A DNA stretch of 64,000 nucleotides from Hymenobacter montanus (GTDB lineage: Bacteria > Bacteroidota > Bacteroidia > Cytophagales > Hymenobacteraceae), in NCBI RefSeq assembly GCF_014699115.1, contig NZ_JACXAD010000005.1:62001-126000 (forward strand). The letters are read 5' to 3'. The position numbers were made by a program, and so were the translations under genes. The notes below the pieces were generated by a model. It searched no databases, was not told where the DNA came from, and worked only from the letters and a program-made list of their open reading frames with translations. Below are positions 8,358 to 17,028 of this stretch, one piece after another. Numbering within the stretch: position 1 is the first letter of the stretch; each line of letters opens with the position of its first letter.

Positions 8358-10580
8358 TTAGCGACTTGCTACGGGAGTCTGCCGCTCCTGAAACTGCTTT
8401 AATCCCGCCTGTAAAAAGGCGTTGAACTGGGCTACGTTGGGCTCGTAGGCAATGGGGGTTACCAAGGGCTTACCGGTGTCATCATTGGGGTCGAGCAGCA
8501 CGTAGTACGGCTGCGCGTTAAAGCCGTAGCGGGTTATTTGCAAGTCGGCGTTCTGCTTGCCCAGGGTGGTTTTGAGCTGTTTATCCCGCGGCGACGTGTA
8601 CCACTCGTGCTGGGGAAGCTCAGTTTTGTCGTCGACGTACAAGGCCACCACCACGTAGTCGTTGCGCAAGCGCTCAAGTACCTGAGGGTCGCTCCAAACC
8701 GTCGCCTCCATCTTGCGACAGTTCACGCAGGCGTGGCCCGTGAAATCGATAAAAATGGGCTTGTGCTGTTGGCGGGCGCAGCGCTTGGCTTGCTCGAGGT
8801 CGAAGTAGCCGTTCAGGTTGTGGGGCAGCTCGAGGAAGTCGCCGAAGCGGGGCGCCTCGCATTGCGGAGTAGAGCCGCTCGCGCCGGCTGCCACGGCAGG
8901 GCTGCCGGCTCCGCTGGCCGCCGCGACTGAGAAGTCGTGCTTGCTCTGGGGGGGCAGGTAGCCGGCCAGCAGCGGCAGTGGGGCGCCAAACAGGCCCGGC
9001 ACCAGGTACACGGTGAAAGCAAACGCCGCTACGGCCATCAGCAAGCGGCCCACGCTGAGGTGATCGAGGGGCGAATCGTGCGAGAGGCGGAACTTGCCCA
9101 GCAAGTAGAACCCAAGCAGCGCCGAAAGCACAATCCACAGCACCAGGTACACGTCGCGGTCGAGCAGGTGCCAGTGGTAAGCCAAGTCGGCGGTGCTCAG
9201 AAATTTCAGGGCCAGCATTAGCTCGACGAAGCCCAGCACTACTTTCACCGTATTCAGCCACCCGCCCGAGCGGGGCAGGCCTTTCAGCCACGACGGGAAA
9301 ATGGCAAACAGGGTAAAGGGGAGCGCGAATGCCAGTGAGAAGCCCAGCATGCCCACGATAGGCGTTATCCGCTCGCCACGGGCCGCCAGACCCAGGATGC
9401 TGCCCACGATGGGGGCCGTGCACGAAAACGACACCACCACCAGGGTGAGGGCCATAAAGAACACGCCGGCCCAGCCGCCCTTATCGGCCTGCGCGTCCAC
9501 GGTATTCACGATTTTGTGGGGCAGCGTAATTTCGAACAAGCCCAGAAACGACAGGCCGAATACCACGAACACCACGAAGAAAATCAGGTTGGGCAGCCAG
9601 TGCGTGCTGATGAGATTGGGACCATCCTCGCCCAGCAAGGCCGATACCAGCACTCCTACCAGCACGTAAATGGCAATAATGCTGGCCCCGTACACCAAGG
9701 CCTTGAGAATGCCCCGCTGCCGACTGTCGTTGCCACTGGTGAACAGCGAAACCGTCATGGGCACCATCGGAAAGACGCACGGAGTAAACAGGGCGGCCAG
9801 GCCAAAGGTGAAGGCCAGGAAAGCGAAGCTCCACAGCCCCCCGGCCTTATTAACCGGGTCGTCGGGAGCTGAAGCGGCGGGCGCGACCACCTGCGCTGGA
9901 CTAGGCCCGGGCGTCGCCCGGGCCGACGGTGCCGACGCCGCGGCCGACGGCCCCGAAGCGGAGGGAACCGTATTCGGCCCCGCCGACGGACCCGGCGCGG
10001 AAGCTGAGCTTGCCGGAGCTGGGGCGGCCCCGGTGCCTGCGGGCTTGGTGGGCGCGGCGGGGGTTGTCGCGCCGGTAGCCGGGGCTGGGGCGGCCCCGCC
10101 GGCCACGGTCAGAGGCCCAAACCGGAGCGTTTCGTTGCCCGGCACGCAGCGGCCATCCACGGTGGTGCAGCTTTGGTACTCGGCGTCGGCGGTAATGGTG
10201 AGGGAGCCGGGTTGCAGCACTTTGATTCGCTGGCGCAGCTGGCCGGTTTTTTCCCAAAAAGCTACTTCACCCTTAAACACTTCATCCTGCTCGTGGTGCG
10301 ACTTGATGGACTGCAGCTTGCCAACCAGCGCGTAGGCCGGGCTCGGTTGGAATTTCAGGCTGAACACCACGGGTCCTACCTCGTCGCTAAAATCCGAGGC
10401 ATACAGGTGCCACTTGTCGTCGATGCGGGCGTTAATCACCAGCTCAAGCTCCTCCCCTACTTTAGCGGTGGGCTGGCTCAGGCCCGTGCTCAGGTGCGTG
10501 GGCGTGAGAACCTGGCCGGTGGCGGACAAGGCCACCCCCAGCCAAAGCGCCAGAATTTTAACAATCGAAAAGGTCTTCAT
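8358..10580 (-). CDS. dsbD: Protein-disulfide reductase DsbD-type thiol transporter
   Basis: A 740-residue inner-membrane protein that carries electrons from cytoplasmic thioredoxin to periplasmic thiol proteins. Order: signal peptide (MKTFSIVKILALWLGVALSA), N-terminal immunoglobulin-like alpha domain (about 20-150), an Ala/Pro/Ser-rich linker (about 165-235) much longer than usual, an eight-helix membrane core with the two redox cysteines in 'FTPCVFPMVPM' and 'SFSCTAPIVGS', and a C-terminal thioredoxin-like domain with a CxxC in 'ACVNCRKMEATVW'. The start at 10578-10580 places the signal peptide at the N-terminus. The C-terminal motif is CVNC. Its partners here may include the thiol peroxiredoxin-like protein at 12654-13301 (inference). 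Confidence 0.92.
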   Translation of the reverse strand: MKTFSIVKILALWLGVALSATGQVLTPTHLSTGLSQPTAKVGEELELVINARIDDKWHLYASDFSDEVGPVVFSLKFQPSPAYALVGKLQSIKSHHEQDEVFKGEVAFWEKTGQLRQRIKVLQPGSLTITADAEYQSCTTVDGRCVPGNETLRFGPLTVAGGAAPAPATGATTPAAPTKPAGTGAAPAPASSASAPGPSAGPNTVPSASGPSAAASAPSARATPGPSPAQVVAPAASAPDDPVNKAGGLWSFAFLAFTFGLAALFTPCVFPMVPMTVSLFTSGNDSRQRGILKALVYGASIIAIYVLVGVLVSALLGEDGPNLISTHWLPNLIFFVVFVVFGLSFLGLFEITLPHKIVNTVDAQADKGGWAGVFFMALTLVVVSFSCTAPIVGSILGLAARGERITPIVGMLGFSLAFALPFTLFAIFPSWLKGLPRSGGWLNTVKVVLGFVELMLALKFLSTADLAYHWHLLDRDVYLVLWIVLSALLGFYLLGKFRLSHDSPLDHLSVGRLLMAVAAFAFTVYLVPGLFGAPLPLLAGYLPPQSKHDFSVAAASGAGSPAVAAGASGSTPQCEAPRFGDFLELPHNLNGYFDLEQAKRCARQQHKPIFIDFTGHACVNCRKMEATVWSDPQVLERLRNDYVVVALYVDDKTELPQHEWYTSPRDKQLKTTLGKQNADLQITRYGFNAQPYYVLLDPNDDTGKPLVTPIAYEPNVAQFNAFLQAGLKQFQERQTPVASR

Positions 10581-10788
10581 CTCTATAAACATCACAGGTT
10601 GTCTCCCGGGAACTCCCCCAGAACTGAAAAAGATGGTGCCTCGTTATAAGCCTCATTCCAGTGACTTCGGTGGAGCCCGTTGCCCAGGCCCGCGTTTTCC
10701 CGCTTTCCGGGCCACAAAACTACGGGTGTTGGTACCACAAACTGCCGCGCTAAAAGTTCGTCGGCTCAACCACCTGCGCCAAACTGCG

Positions 10789-10796
10789 TACTTTTG
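10789..10796 (+). promoter_or_regulatory. Bacteroidota-type -7 element TACTTTTG
   Basis: TACTTTTG matches the TAnnTTTG consensus and lies 45 bases before the ATG of the CNNM/CorC gene. No good TTG lies 19-21 bases upstream, so this is a partial match. Confidence 0.4.
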
Positions 10797-10840
10797 GGCA
10801 ACAAAGGCCCCTCGACCGACCGCGTCACGGAGCCGCCAAC

Positions 10841-12175
10841 ATGGGTTTAAAAATATTCTTTACCGTTCTACTCGTCTTAGTAAACGGTTTTTTCGTGGCT
10901 GCTGAATTCTCGTTGATTCGCATCCGCCTTTCGCAACTCGAGCTGAAAGCCAAAGAAGGCAGTCGCTTAGCTCGCCAAGCCATGGGCGTGCTGCGCCGGC
11001 TCTACGACTACCTCTCCGCCACGCAGTTGGGGGTGACCATTGCGTCCCTGCTGCTTGGTGCCGTGGGCGAAGAGCTGTTTACGGAGCTACTACTCGGCTT
11101 CCTGCCGCGCCTGGGGCTCAACATTGCTCCTCTCACGGCCCACAGCATTGCCGTTACCATCGGCCTGATCCTGCTGACTTTTATCCACGTGCTCTTCGGC
11201 GAATTATTCCCCAAAGCGTTGGCCATTCAGCGGCCCGAGGCGGTGAGCCTGGCGCTGGTGCTGCCATTGCGGGGGTTCTTCTACCTCACCCGGCCGCTGA
11301 CGTGGTTTTTATCCAAGGCTTCCAACATCATGCTCAACGCGGTGGGCATCAACAACGTGCACGGCACTGAGGCCCATACCTCCGACGAGCTGCGCCTGCT
11401 CATCGACCAGAGCAAGGAGAGCGGGGAAATTCAGGATTCCGAGCACGAGCTGATTGAGAACGTATTCGAGTTCAACGACCGGATGGTGAAGCAAATCATG
11501 GTGCCCCGCACCAAGCTCTCGGCCCTGGACGTGAATGCCCCAGAAGACCAGATTCTGGACATTGTCTTCAACGAAGGCTACTCCCGCATGCCGGTTTACG
11601 AAGGCAACATCGACAACATCGTGGGCGTGCTCAACGTGAAGGACTTACTGCCCATCATCCGGCGGCAGGAGCCGCTGGAGCTGGCCCGGATCATGCGCCC
11701 GCCGTATTTCGTGCCCGAAACCAAGAAAATCAACCGCCTGCTGCGCCAGTTTCAGCGCAAGCACATCGTGATGGCCATCGTGAGCGACGAGTTCGGCGGG
11801 GTGTCGGGCATCGTCACCATTGAGGACATCATGGAAGAGCTGGTGGGCGAAATCCAGGACGAGTACGACAACGAGGTGCCGGTGGTGGAGAAAGTGGCCG
11901 AGGACGAATACCGCGTCAACCCCGCCACGCCCATCTCCGACGCCAACGAGTACCTCCCCTTCCCCCTGCCCGAGGGCGAAGACTACGAAACCGTAGGGGG
12001 CCTGCTGAATGTCATCTACGGCAGCATCCCGGAAGTGGGCGACGTGGCCGTGCTCGACCCCTACGAGTTCCGGGTGCTGCAACGCTCCCGCCGCGCCGTG
12101 GAGCTGGTGCAGCTCCGCGTGACCACGCGGGCCGAGCGAGCCGAGCCGCGCGGTGATCTCGGCGACGAGGTGTAG
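10841..12175 (+). CDS. CNNM/CorC-type transport protein (DUF21, CBS pair, CorC_HlyC)
   Basis: A 444-residue inner-membrane protein of the 'hemolysin family', now known as the CNNM/CorC magnesium and cobalt efflux group. Residues 1-190 are the DUF21/CNNM membrane domain with four hydrophobic segments ('ATQLGVTIASLLLGAVGEEL'); 210-330 hold a pair of CBS domains ('MVPRTKLSALDVNAPEDQIL', 'SDEFGGVSGIVTIEDIMEEL'); the C-terminal 80 residues form the CorC_HlyC domain. It is the only plus-strand gene in the first 21 kb and is divergent from dsbD. The transported ion is not shown by the sequence. Confidence 0.9.
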   Translation: MGLKIFFTVLLVLVNGFFVAAEFSLIRIRLSQLELKAKEGSRLARQAMGVLRRLYDYLSATQLGVTIASLLLGAVGEELFTELLLGFLPRLGLNIAPLTAHSIAVTIGLILLTFIHVLFGELFPKALAIQRPEAVSLALVLPLRGFFYLTRPLTWFLSKASNIMLNAVGINNVHGTEAHTSDELRLLIDQSKESGEIQDSEHELIENVFEFNDRMVKQIMVPRTKLSALDVNAPEDQILDIVFNEGYSRMPVYEGNIDNIVGVLNVKDLLPIIRRQEPLELARIMRPPYFVPETKKINRLLRQFQRKHIVMAIVSDEFGGVSGIVTIEDIMEELVGEIQDEYDNEVPVVEKVAEDEYRVNPATPISDANEYLPFPLPEGEDYETVGGLLNVIYGSIPEVGDVAVLDPYEFRVLQRSRRAVELVQLRVTTRAERAEPRGDLGDEV

Positions 12176-12225
12176 GCAGCTACCCGAGTGCCCCAAGCCG
12201 TGCTCGAGGCACCCAGGGGGTTAGC

Positions 12226-12438
12226 TCACCCAGCCTTCCAGGGGGCAGACGGGCGGCGTTTCCGCACGGCCTGCACGAGGGCGTAGGTTAGGCTGCTCGT
12301 TACGCAGACCGGGCAGACGCCAAAGCGAAAAAATAGCAGTCCCACTTTCTTGTACCACGGCAGGTTGACGGGCGTGATGGGGCAGTTCACTCCATCCCCT
12401 TCACTTTCTTGGATATTCCAGATGTTTGTCGTCTTCAT
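12226..12438 (-). CDS. Small Cys-motif protein of unknown function
   Basis: A 70-residue protein I do not recognise. It begins MKTTNIWNIQESEGDG and has a hydrophobic middle with a CxxC-like motif 'FGVCPVCVTSSLTYALV', then a basic tail. The same CPVC tetrapeptide is the active-site motif of the peroxiredoxin-like protein encoded 216 bases upstream on the same strand, which suggests a shared redox or metal role (inference). It follows a 24-codon gene by 19 bases. Confidence 0.5.
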   Translation of the reverse strand: MKTTNIWNIQESEGDGVNCPITPVNLPWYKKVGLLFFRFGVCPVCVTSSLTYALVQAVRKRRPSAPWKAG

Positions 12439-12457
12439 GATTTTATTTATTAAGTAG

Positions 12458-12532
12458 TTAGCGAAATAGCACGTACAGACAGCACAGCGTCATAAGCACG
12501 GCGCCGATCAGGAGCAGGGTTCTTACTTTCAT
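12458..12532 (-). CDS. 24-residue single-helix membrane peptide
   Basis: An ATG at 12530-12532 opens a 24-codon frame that encodes a basic start (MKVR), one hydrophobic helix of about 17 residues (TLLLIGAVLMTLCCLYVLF) and a final Arg. It lies between the peroxiredoxin-like gene and the 70-residue CPVC gene, all on the minus strand. Its composition is that of a real small membrane protein, but the length alone gives weak support. Confidence 0.4.
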   Translation of the reverse strand: MKVRTLLLIGAVLMTLCCLYVLFR

Positions 12533-12653
12533 GGGTTGGGGCGAAAAAGGAGTTGAGGCTGTTGGGCAAGTTGCTGGCCCCGTAAAGACGCGCAGGGTCG
12601 CGTCTCCGCACCGCTCGGGCAAACTGCAGTGAGTGGGCCGACGAGGATGCCGG

Positions 12654-13301
12654 TTAGTTTAGAAATTTTTTGATGTCGGCCAGGGGCAGCTCGTCGCCGA
12701 TGTAGCGGTGGTAATGGGCCACGGCCACCGTACCCCGCTCGTCGAGCAGAAACTCAGCTCCGATGCGGTTACGGTTGCCGTCTGGCTCAATGGCTTGCTG
12801 AAAGAGCTTCTTGCCTTGGCTGGCCTTGCCTATCACCCCGTGGAAGACCGACGCCATGGCCTTGGCGCCCGACACTTCCAGGCCATAGAGCTGATAAAGG
12901 CTTTGGTCGGGATTGGGCACCATCGTGAAAGGCACCGCTTGCCCGGCCAGATACTGCTTCATGAGGGCCGGCGAGGATTCGTACACGGCCACCACCGCCA
13001 GGTTGTGCGCCCGGAAATAATCGGCCTGCTCCAGCAGCTCGTGCACGCGTCGGTTGCACACCGGGCAGCCTACGTTGCGCATAAACATCAACAGTACTTT
13101 GCGACCTTTGAGGCTAGCCAGCGAAACGGGCCGGCCGTCAACATCAACCGTCGTGAAGTCGCGGGCCGCTTGCCGGGCTTGTAGTCGCACGGGGCCCTTG
13201 GCCAGCGGCGCGGCTACGGGCGGCTTAGCGAGGGCCGGCACGGCCCACAGCAGCATCGCGGCAACCAGCGAGCGGAAATAAGGAAGCGGAAAAGGGTTCA
13301 T
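12654..13301 (-). CDS. Exported peroxiredoxin-like (AhpC/TSA) protein
   Basis: A 215-residue thioredoxin-fold protein. A signal peptide (about 1-25, ending LWAVPALA) sends it to the periplasm. The redoxin core starts near residue 48 ('ARDFTTVDVDGRPVSLASLK') and the active site is 'FMRNVGCPVCNRRVHEL', a CxxC in place of the single peroxidatic Cys of typical peroxiredoxins; this is the 'peroxiredoxin-like' class. It may reduce peroxides or act as a thiol reductant fed by DsbD (inference). Two small genes follow on the same strand. Confidence 0.85.
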   Translation of the reverse strand: MNPFPLPYFRSLVAAMLLWAVPALAKPPVAAPLAKGPVRLQARQAARDFTTVDVDGRPVSLASLKGRKVLLMFMRNVGCPVCNRRVHELLEQADYFRAHNLAVVAVYESSPALMKQYLAGQAVPFTMVPNPDQSLYQLYGLEVSGAKAMASVFHGVIGKASQGKKLFQQAIEPDGNRNRIGAEFLLDERGTVAVAHYHRYIGDELPLADIKKFLN

Positions 13302-13423
13302 GAGAAATTAAGGAGTAAAAGTGACGATGTGTGTACCTTTTATTCCTTAAGCTCTGGGCCCATCACCCGCTGGTTTCCTTTTTATTTTGACCACTACACC
13401 AGCTAGTCGCCGGGCAGCCTCGC

Positions 13424-13993
13424 TTAAGCCGAGTTATTGCGAACTCCGCGCCGGGCCTGCTCCAAGCACTTATACTTCTGGTTCTGGGCGTTGTGAACCG
13501 ACGTGTAGTGGTGGTCCTGCGCGACGGCTTGAATGGTTTTCTGATTAAAGAAGAGGGCTTGAATCAGGGCTTGGCACTTAGCGCTGATGCGCGCCAGTAG
13601 CCCCCGAACTTGGGTTTGCTGCTGGGCTGCTGCTTCCTCGCCGAAAGCGGCCGGTTCGGTTGCCGGTGAATGGCCTTCCAGCTCTTCCAGCTCGGCCCGC
13701 ACCACGCGCCCAGCTTGGCGCAGGCGCTTCAGCCACAAGTTGCGGCTAATCGACAGAAGGTACGTTTTCAGCGAAGACGTTAGCTGAAAGTCGGCGGTGG
13801 GCACCTTCTCAAGCAGCACCAGAATGGTTTCCTGAAAAATATCCTGCGCTTCGGCCCGCGAGCCGCTGTTACGCAGGACAAACCGCTCAACAGCCGGGTA
13901 ATAAAAGGTGTAGAGCACGGCGAATGAGCTGTCTTCGCGGCTGCGCAGCCCCGCAAGAGTCTGCTGGTCGGAGGGTGGAAGCGAATTTTTCAT
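13424..13993 (-). CDS. ECF-type RNA polymerase sigma factor
   Basis: A 189-residue sigma-70 family factor with region 2 ('FAVLYTFYYPAVERFVLRN', 'RAEAQDIFQETILVLLEKV', 'SSLKTYLLSISRNLWLKRLR') and a region 4-like C-terminal half ('LLARISAKCQALIQALFFNQ', 'IQAVAQDHHYTSVHNAQNQK'). Region 4 is divergent: the normal 'YSYEEIAEILG' helix-turn-helix is replaced by 'KTIQAVAQDHHYTSVHNA', as in many Bacteroidota ECF factors. No anti-sigma gene is next to it, so how it is controlled is not visible. Confidence 0.88.
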   Translation of the reverse strand: MKNSLPPSDQQTLAGLRSREDSSFAVLYTFYYPAVERFVLRNSGSRAEAQDIFQETILVLLEKVPTADFQLTSSLKTYLLSISRNLWLKRLRQAGRVVRAELEELEGHSPATEPAAFGEEAAAQQQTQVRGLLARISAKCQALIQALFFNQKTIQAVAQDHHYTSVHNAQNQKYKCLEQARRGVRNNSA

Positions 13994-14159
13994 ACGAAAA
14001 GCCTTAAGGCGGATTGCGTCATCATAACAGGGGCCTTGGCCAGTCGGCCGCGTAGTAATACCGCGACAAACTCAATAATCACCCAAAATCTACTAAAATA
14101 TTTCCCCGCCGCGTAAACGCAGAAACCAACTACCTCAAGTTGCGAAATAGCCTTGTATC

Positions 14160-14294
14160 GGCGGCAGGTTGGTAGTACTTAAAGAGGTCCGGTGGGTGAA
14201 AGCCGCGTAGCGGTGGCACCTTCGGCTAGTGGCTCTGTCACCGCTACGCGGCTCTGGTTTGGCCCGGAGTACCATGCTCTACCAACCTACCGCC
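14160..14294. repeat. 135-bp imperfect palindromic element (MITE/REP-like)
   Basis: Outer arms 14160-14175 and 14279-14294 pair in 15 of 16 positions (GGCGGCAGGTTGGTAG); inner arms 14201-14215 and 14239-14253 pair perfectly (AGCCGCGTAGCGGTG). No open frame crosses it. It fills the gene-free gap 13994-14404 between the sigma factor and the carbonic anhydrase; the rest of that gap shows nothing I recognise. Confidence 0.6.
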
Positions 14295-14404
14295 CTACCG
14301 GGTACGACCGCGACGCGGCTATTCGGCAACTCGAGTTAACAAATAAATAGGTGTAACCCTCTATCAGACAAGAGCAAGAGCCTCCTACAGCCCCTGGTGG
14401 GCGC

Positions 14405-14923
14405 TTATGCACGCTCAAACCAGCTGGCGTAGGTCTGGTAATTGGCCGCGGTGCGTCGCAGCCCTTCGCGTTGCTCCTGGGTCACGGGCTTGATTTTTCT
14501 GGCCGGCACGCCGGCGTATAAAAAGCCCGGCTCGCACACGAAGTTCTCCAGCACCACGGCCCCCGCCGCGACGATGCAGCCGCTGCCCACCACGGCGTGG
14601 TCCATTACGATGGCGCCCATGCCGATGAGCACCTCGTCCTCCACGGTGCAGCCGTGCACCAGCGCCCGGTGCCCGATGCTCACGCGGCTGCCAATGGTGA
14701 GCGGCGCCTTTTGGTAGGTGCAGTGCAGCACGGCTCCGTCCTGAACATTGGTTTCGTCGCCGATGCGGATGCGGTGCACGTCGCCGCGAATCACGGCCGT
14801 AAACCAAACGGTACAGTTCCGGCCCAGCACCACATCACCCACGATGGTGGCATTGTCGGCAACAAAGCAGTCGGCCGGAATTTCCGGGTGAATACCGTGA
14901 ACAGGAAGGATGAGAGCAGGCAT
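14405..14923 (-). CDS. Gamma carbonic anhydrase family protein
   Basis: A 172-residue left-handed beta-helix protein of the hexapeptide-repeat superfamily. Repeats run from about residue 15 to 140. The metal-site region is visible as 'IGDETNVQDGAVLHCTY', 'VSIGHRALVHGCTVEDEVLI' and the capping 'AGVPARKIKPVTQEQREGL'. Three His positions (in AVLH, IGHR, LVHG) are placed as in Cam-type gamma carbonic anhydrases and YrdA/PaaY proteins, which form trimers and may hydrate CO2. Many family members have no shown activity, so the enzyme role is family-based. Confidence 0.88.
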   Translation of the reverse strand: MPALILPVHGIHPEIPADCFVADNATIVGDVVLGRNCTVWFTAVIRGDVHRIRIGDETNVQDGAVLHCTYQKAPLTIGSRVSIGHRALVHGCTVEDEVLIGMGAIVMDHAVVGSGCIVAAGAVVLENFVCEPGFLYAGVPARKIKPVTQEQREGLRRTAANYQTYASWFERA

Positions 14924-15020
14924 TTTTATAGGGAGCTGTTGGCAGTGAGTATAATGGGCTAATATACTTTTAGCAGAATAGCCTGTGGGCCCAAAGCTCA
15001 GCGCAATTTTCTATCTGTAA

Positions 15021-16007
15021 TTACGCTAGTTGCAGCAGGCGTTTCCACGTGCCCTTTTCCCAATTATACTTGAGGGTACTAGGCAGTGCCTGCCAGAAAT
15101 ACTTGCTGGTTTCGACGGCAAAGCTCGGCTGCATGTAGCAGTTAATGGTGCACCCCTCGCACTGGGGCAAGCGGCCTTCGAGGGCCGCCAGGCGCTGGGT
15201 TTCGGGGGCGTTGTAAAGGTCGTAGAGCTGCCCCTGAATGGCGAACTTCTGCTCACCGAGGTGATAACAGGGCAGCACCAGCTCGTTGCTAGGCGAGATG
15301 ACCAGCGTGGTACTGGCGGCCCGGCACACCGGGTCCGCCACGTGGTTGCCGCCATCGCGCCGCAGCTGAATAAAGGCCTCATTCAGATATACTCCCCGGC
15401 GCTTGCCGAAGGCTGAAAGGTAATCCAGCTCGGCCGCCGTGAGCTGCTCTCCGGTTGCTATGTCGCCGTATTCAAAGGCCGGATTGATTATCAGCACCAA
15501 GCCGTTGGGCTGGGTAATGTCGCGGTACACGGCCTCGAGGTCCGCTAGGTTGTTGCGGAACACCGTAAACAGAATGTCGGGCCGCTCGCCCAGTTCTTTG
15601 GCCACGCGGATGCTTTCGAGCACGAAATCGTAGCAGGCTACCCCCCGGCCCAAGTCGTGGGTAGCGCGGTCGGCTGAGTCGAGCGAGAAGTGCAGCATGT
15701 CGACCAGCCCGCGCAGCTTACCGGCGTTCTTCGGGTACAGCAAACCATTCGTGGTTACGGTGGTGATAAACCCCATTTGGCGCGCCAGAGCCAGAAACTC
15801 CGGCAGTTGGCGATGCAGCAGCGGCTCGCCCCCCGTGAAATCAACCACCGACACCCCGAGGCGCTTGAGGTCGCGTAAGTTCTGCGTCACATCGGCCAGC
15901 GTAATATAGGGCGACGGCTTTTCCCAAATGTCGCAAAACGCACACTTCGCATTGCAGCGGTAGGTGACGTAATAATTGCAGAGGACGGGATGCTTGACGA
16001 GGCGCAT
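15021..16007 (-). CDS. Radical SAM protein with C-terminal cysteine cluster
   Basis: A 328-residue radical SAM enzyme. The 4Fe-4S motif CxxxCxxC is in 'YRCNAKCAFCDIW' (about residues 17-29). A SAM-binding 'VVDFTGGEPLLHRQLPEF' follows. The C-terminal part has further cysteines ('DPVCRAAST', 'LPCYHLGEQ', 'QCEGCTINCYMQPS'), resembling a SPASM or twitch domain with one or two extra clusters. I start at the ATG 16005-16007, where the family normally begins (MRLVKHPVLCNYYV). The substrate is unknown; the next gene upstream, transcribed the same way, is a base-excision glycosylase, giving no pathway clue. Confidence 0.85.
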   Translation of the reverse strand: MRLVKHPVLCNYYVTYRCNAKCAFCDIWEKPSPYITLADVTQNLRDLKRLGVSVVDFTGGEPLLHRQLPEFLALARQMGFITTVTTNGLLYPKNAGKLRGLVDMLHFSLDSADRATHDLGRGVACYDFVLESIRVAKELGERPDILFTVFRNNLADLEAVYRDITQPNGLVLIINPAFEYGDIATGEQLTAAELDYLSAFGKRRGVYLNEAFIQLRRDGGNHVADPVCRAASTTLVISPSNELVLPCYHLGEQKFAIQGQLYDLYNAPETQRLAALEGRLPQCEGCTINCYMQPSFAVETSKYFWQALPSTLKYNWEKGTWKRLLQLA

Positions 16008-16118
16008 GGCATAAAGGTACAGCGGGGTGCGCCGTAGCCTTCGCGGCGGCGTTGCTTCGTCACTACCCGAACAATATGGCAACGGTCCGGGCCTGGCGCA
16101 GCCAAGGCGGCTCTATAC

Positions 16119-16892
16119 CTAATGCGGCAGCTTACCCCAGGCGGCGGGGTCCCACTGCGCGGGCGTGGCCGCCAGGGCGGCGGCCGTAGCCTCCCCGTAG
16201 TGCTCCCAGTAGTAGTTGCAGAAACCCTTCAGCGGGCAGCGCGGGCAATTAGGCTTCAGAAAAAAGCAGATTTGCTGCCCGTGCCAATAGTTGTGCTTGT
16301 GGAAGTTAAACAGTACTTCGGCATCGGCCGGCAGCAGGGCCAGGAGCACGGCGTGCGCCTTTTCGACTGATACCTTGGGGCCCAGGAACCCGACTCGCTG
16401 CGCCACCCGGTGCACGTGCGCATCGACCGGTAGCACGGGCTTGTGGTAGTTAAAGAGCAAAAGCAGCGAAGCCGTTTTCAGGCCAATGCCGGGCATGTCG
16501 GTCAGCCAGGCCATGGCCCGCTCCAGCGGCCACTCGGCCAGAAAATCCAGGTCGAACGCCCCGCCGGTTTCGGCCTGGATGCGGCGCAGGATTTCCTGAA
16601 TGCGCGGAGCCTGCGTATCGGGCCAGCGCGTGGTGCGGATGGCATGGGCCAGCTCGGCCGTGGGGGCCGCCAGCACCCCGGGCCAGTCGCCGAAAGCGGC
16701 CAGCATGCGGTCGTAGGCCAACTCTTCGTCGGCGTGGGTGGTGCGGTGCGAGAGAATGGTCGACACCAGCTCGCGCATGGGCGTGCGGCGGGGCTCGGGC
16801 GGCAAGTGGCCGTAAAAATGGTCAAGGATGACGTGGTCGGCCCAGGCTTTTTCGGCCGCGGGCGAGGCGTAGGTAGCATCGGAGGCAGGCAT
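16119..16892 (-). CDS. Endonuclease III-like HhH-GPD DNA glycosylase
   Basis: A 257-residue base-excision repair enzyme. It has the helix-hairpin-helix 'LTDMPGIGLKTASLLLLFNY', whose Lys (in GLKTA) is the expected Schiff-base residue, the catalytic Asp in 'LPVDAHVHRVAQRVG', and a C-terminal 4Fe-4S loop with the spacing C-x6-C-x2-C-x5-C ('CFFLKPNCPRCPLKGFC'). All key residues of a bifunctional glycosylase/AP lyase are present. The 30-residue C-terminal tail is longer than in E. coli Nth, so it is an Nth-family member rather than certain Nth itself. A 14-bp palindrome GTACCGGCCGGTAC at 16900-16913 lies just upstream of the ATG. Confidence 0.9.
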   Translation of the reverse strand: MPASDATYASPAAEKAWADHVILDHFYGHLPPEPRRTPMRELVSTILSHRTTHADEELAYDRMLAAFGDWPGVLAAPTAELAHAIRTTRWPDTQAPRIQEILRRIQAETGGAFDLDFLAEWPLERAMAWLTDMPGIGLKTASLLLLFNYHKPVLPVDAHVHRVAQRVGFLGPKVSVEKAHAVLLALLPADAEVLFNFHKHNYWHGQQICFFLKPNCPRCPLKGFCNYYWEHYGEATAAALAATPAQWDPAAWGKLPH

Positions 16893-16955
16893 GCCTGTTG
16901 TACCGGCCGGTACGCAGTAAGGTTGTGCTAATTAGGGTTATTGTTTAAAAGCCAC

Positions 16956-16989
16956 AAAAAAAGCGGCGACCCCTGGGCCGCCGCTTTTT
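16956..16989 (-). terminator. Terminator of the first OmpA gene
   Basis: GC-rich stem (AGCGGCG paired with CGCCGCT) flanked by A and T runs, 40 bases past the stop of the 17029 gene. On the minus strand it ends in seven T. It could also work on the plus strand. Confidence 0.8.
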
Positions 16990-17028
16990 GATTTAGGACA
17001 AGCTGCCGTTTCAGCAGCGTGAATGAGC

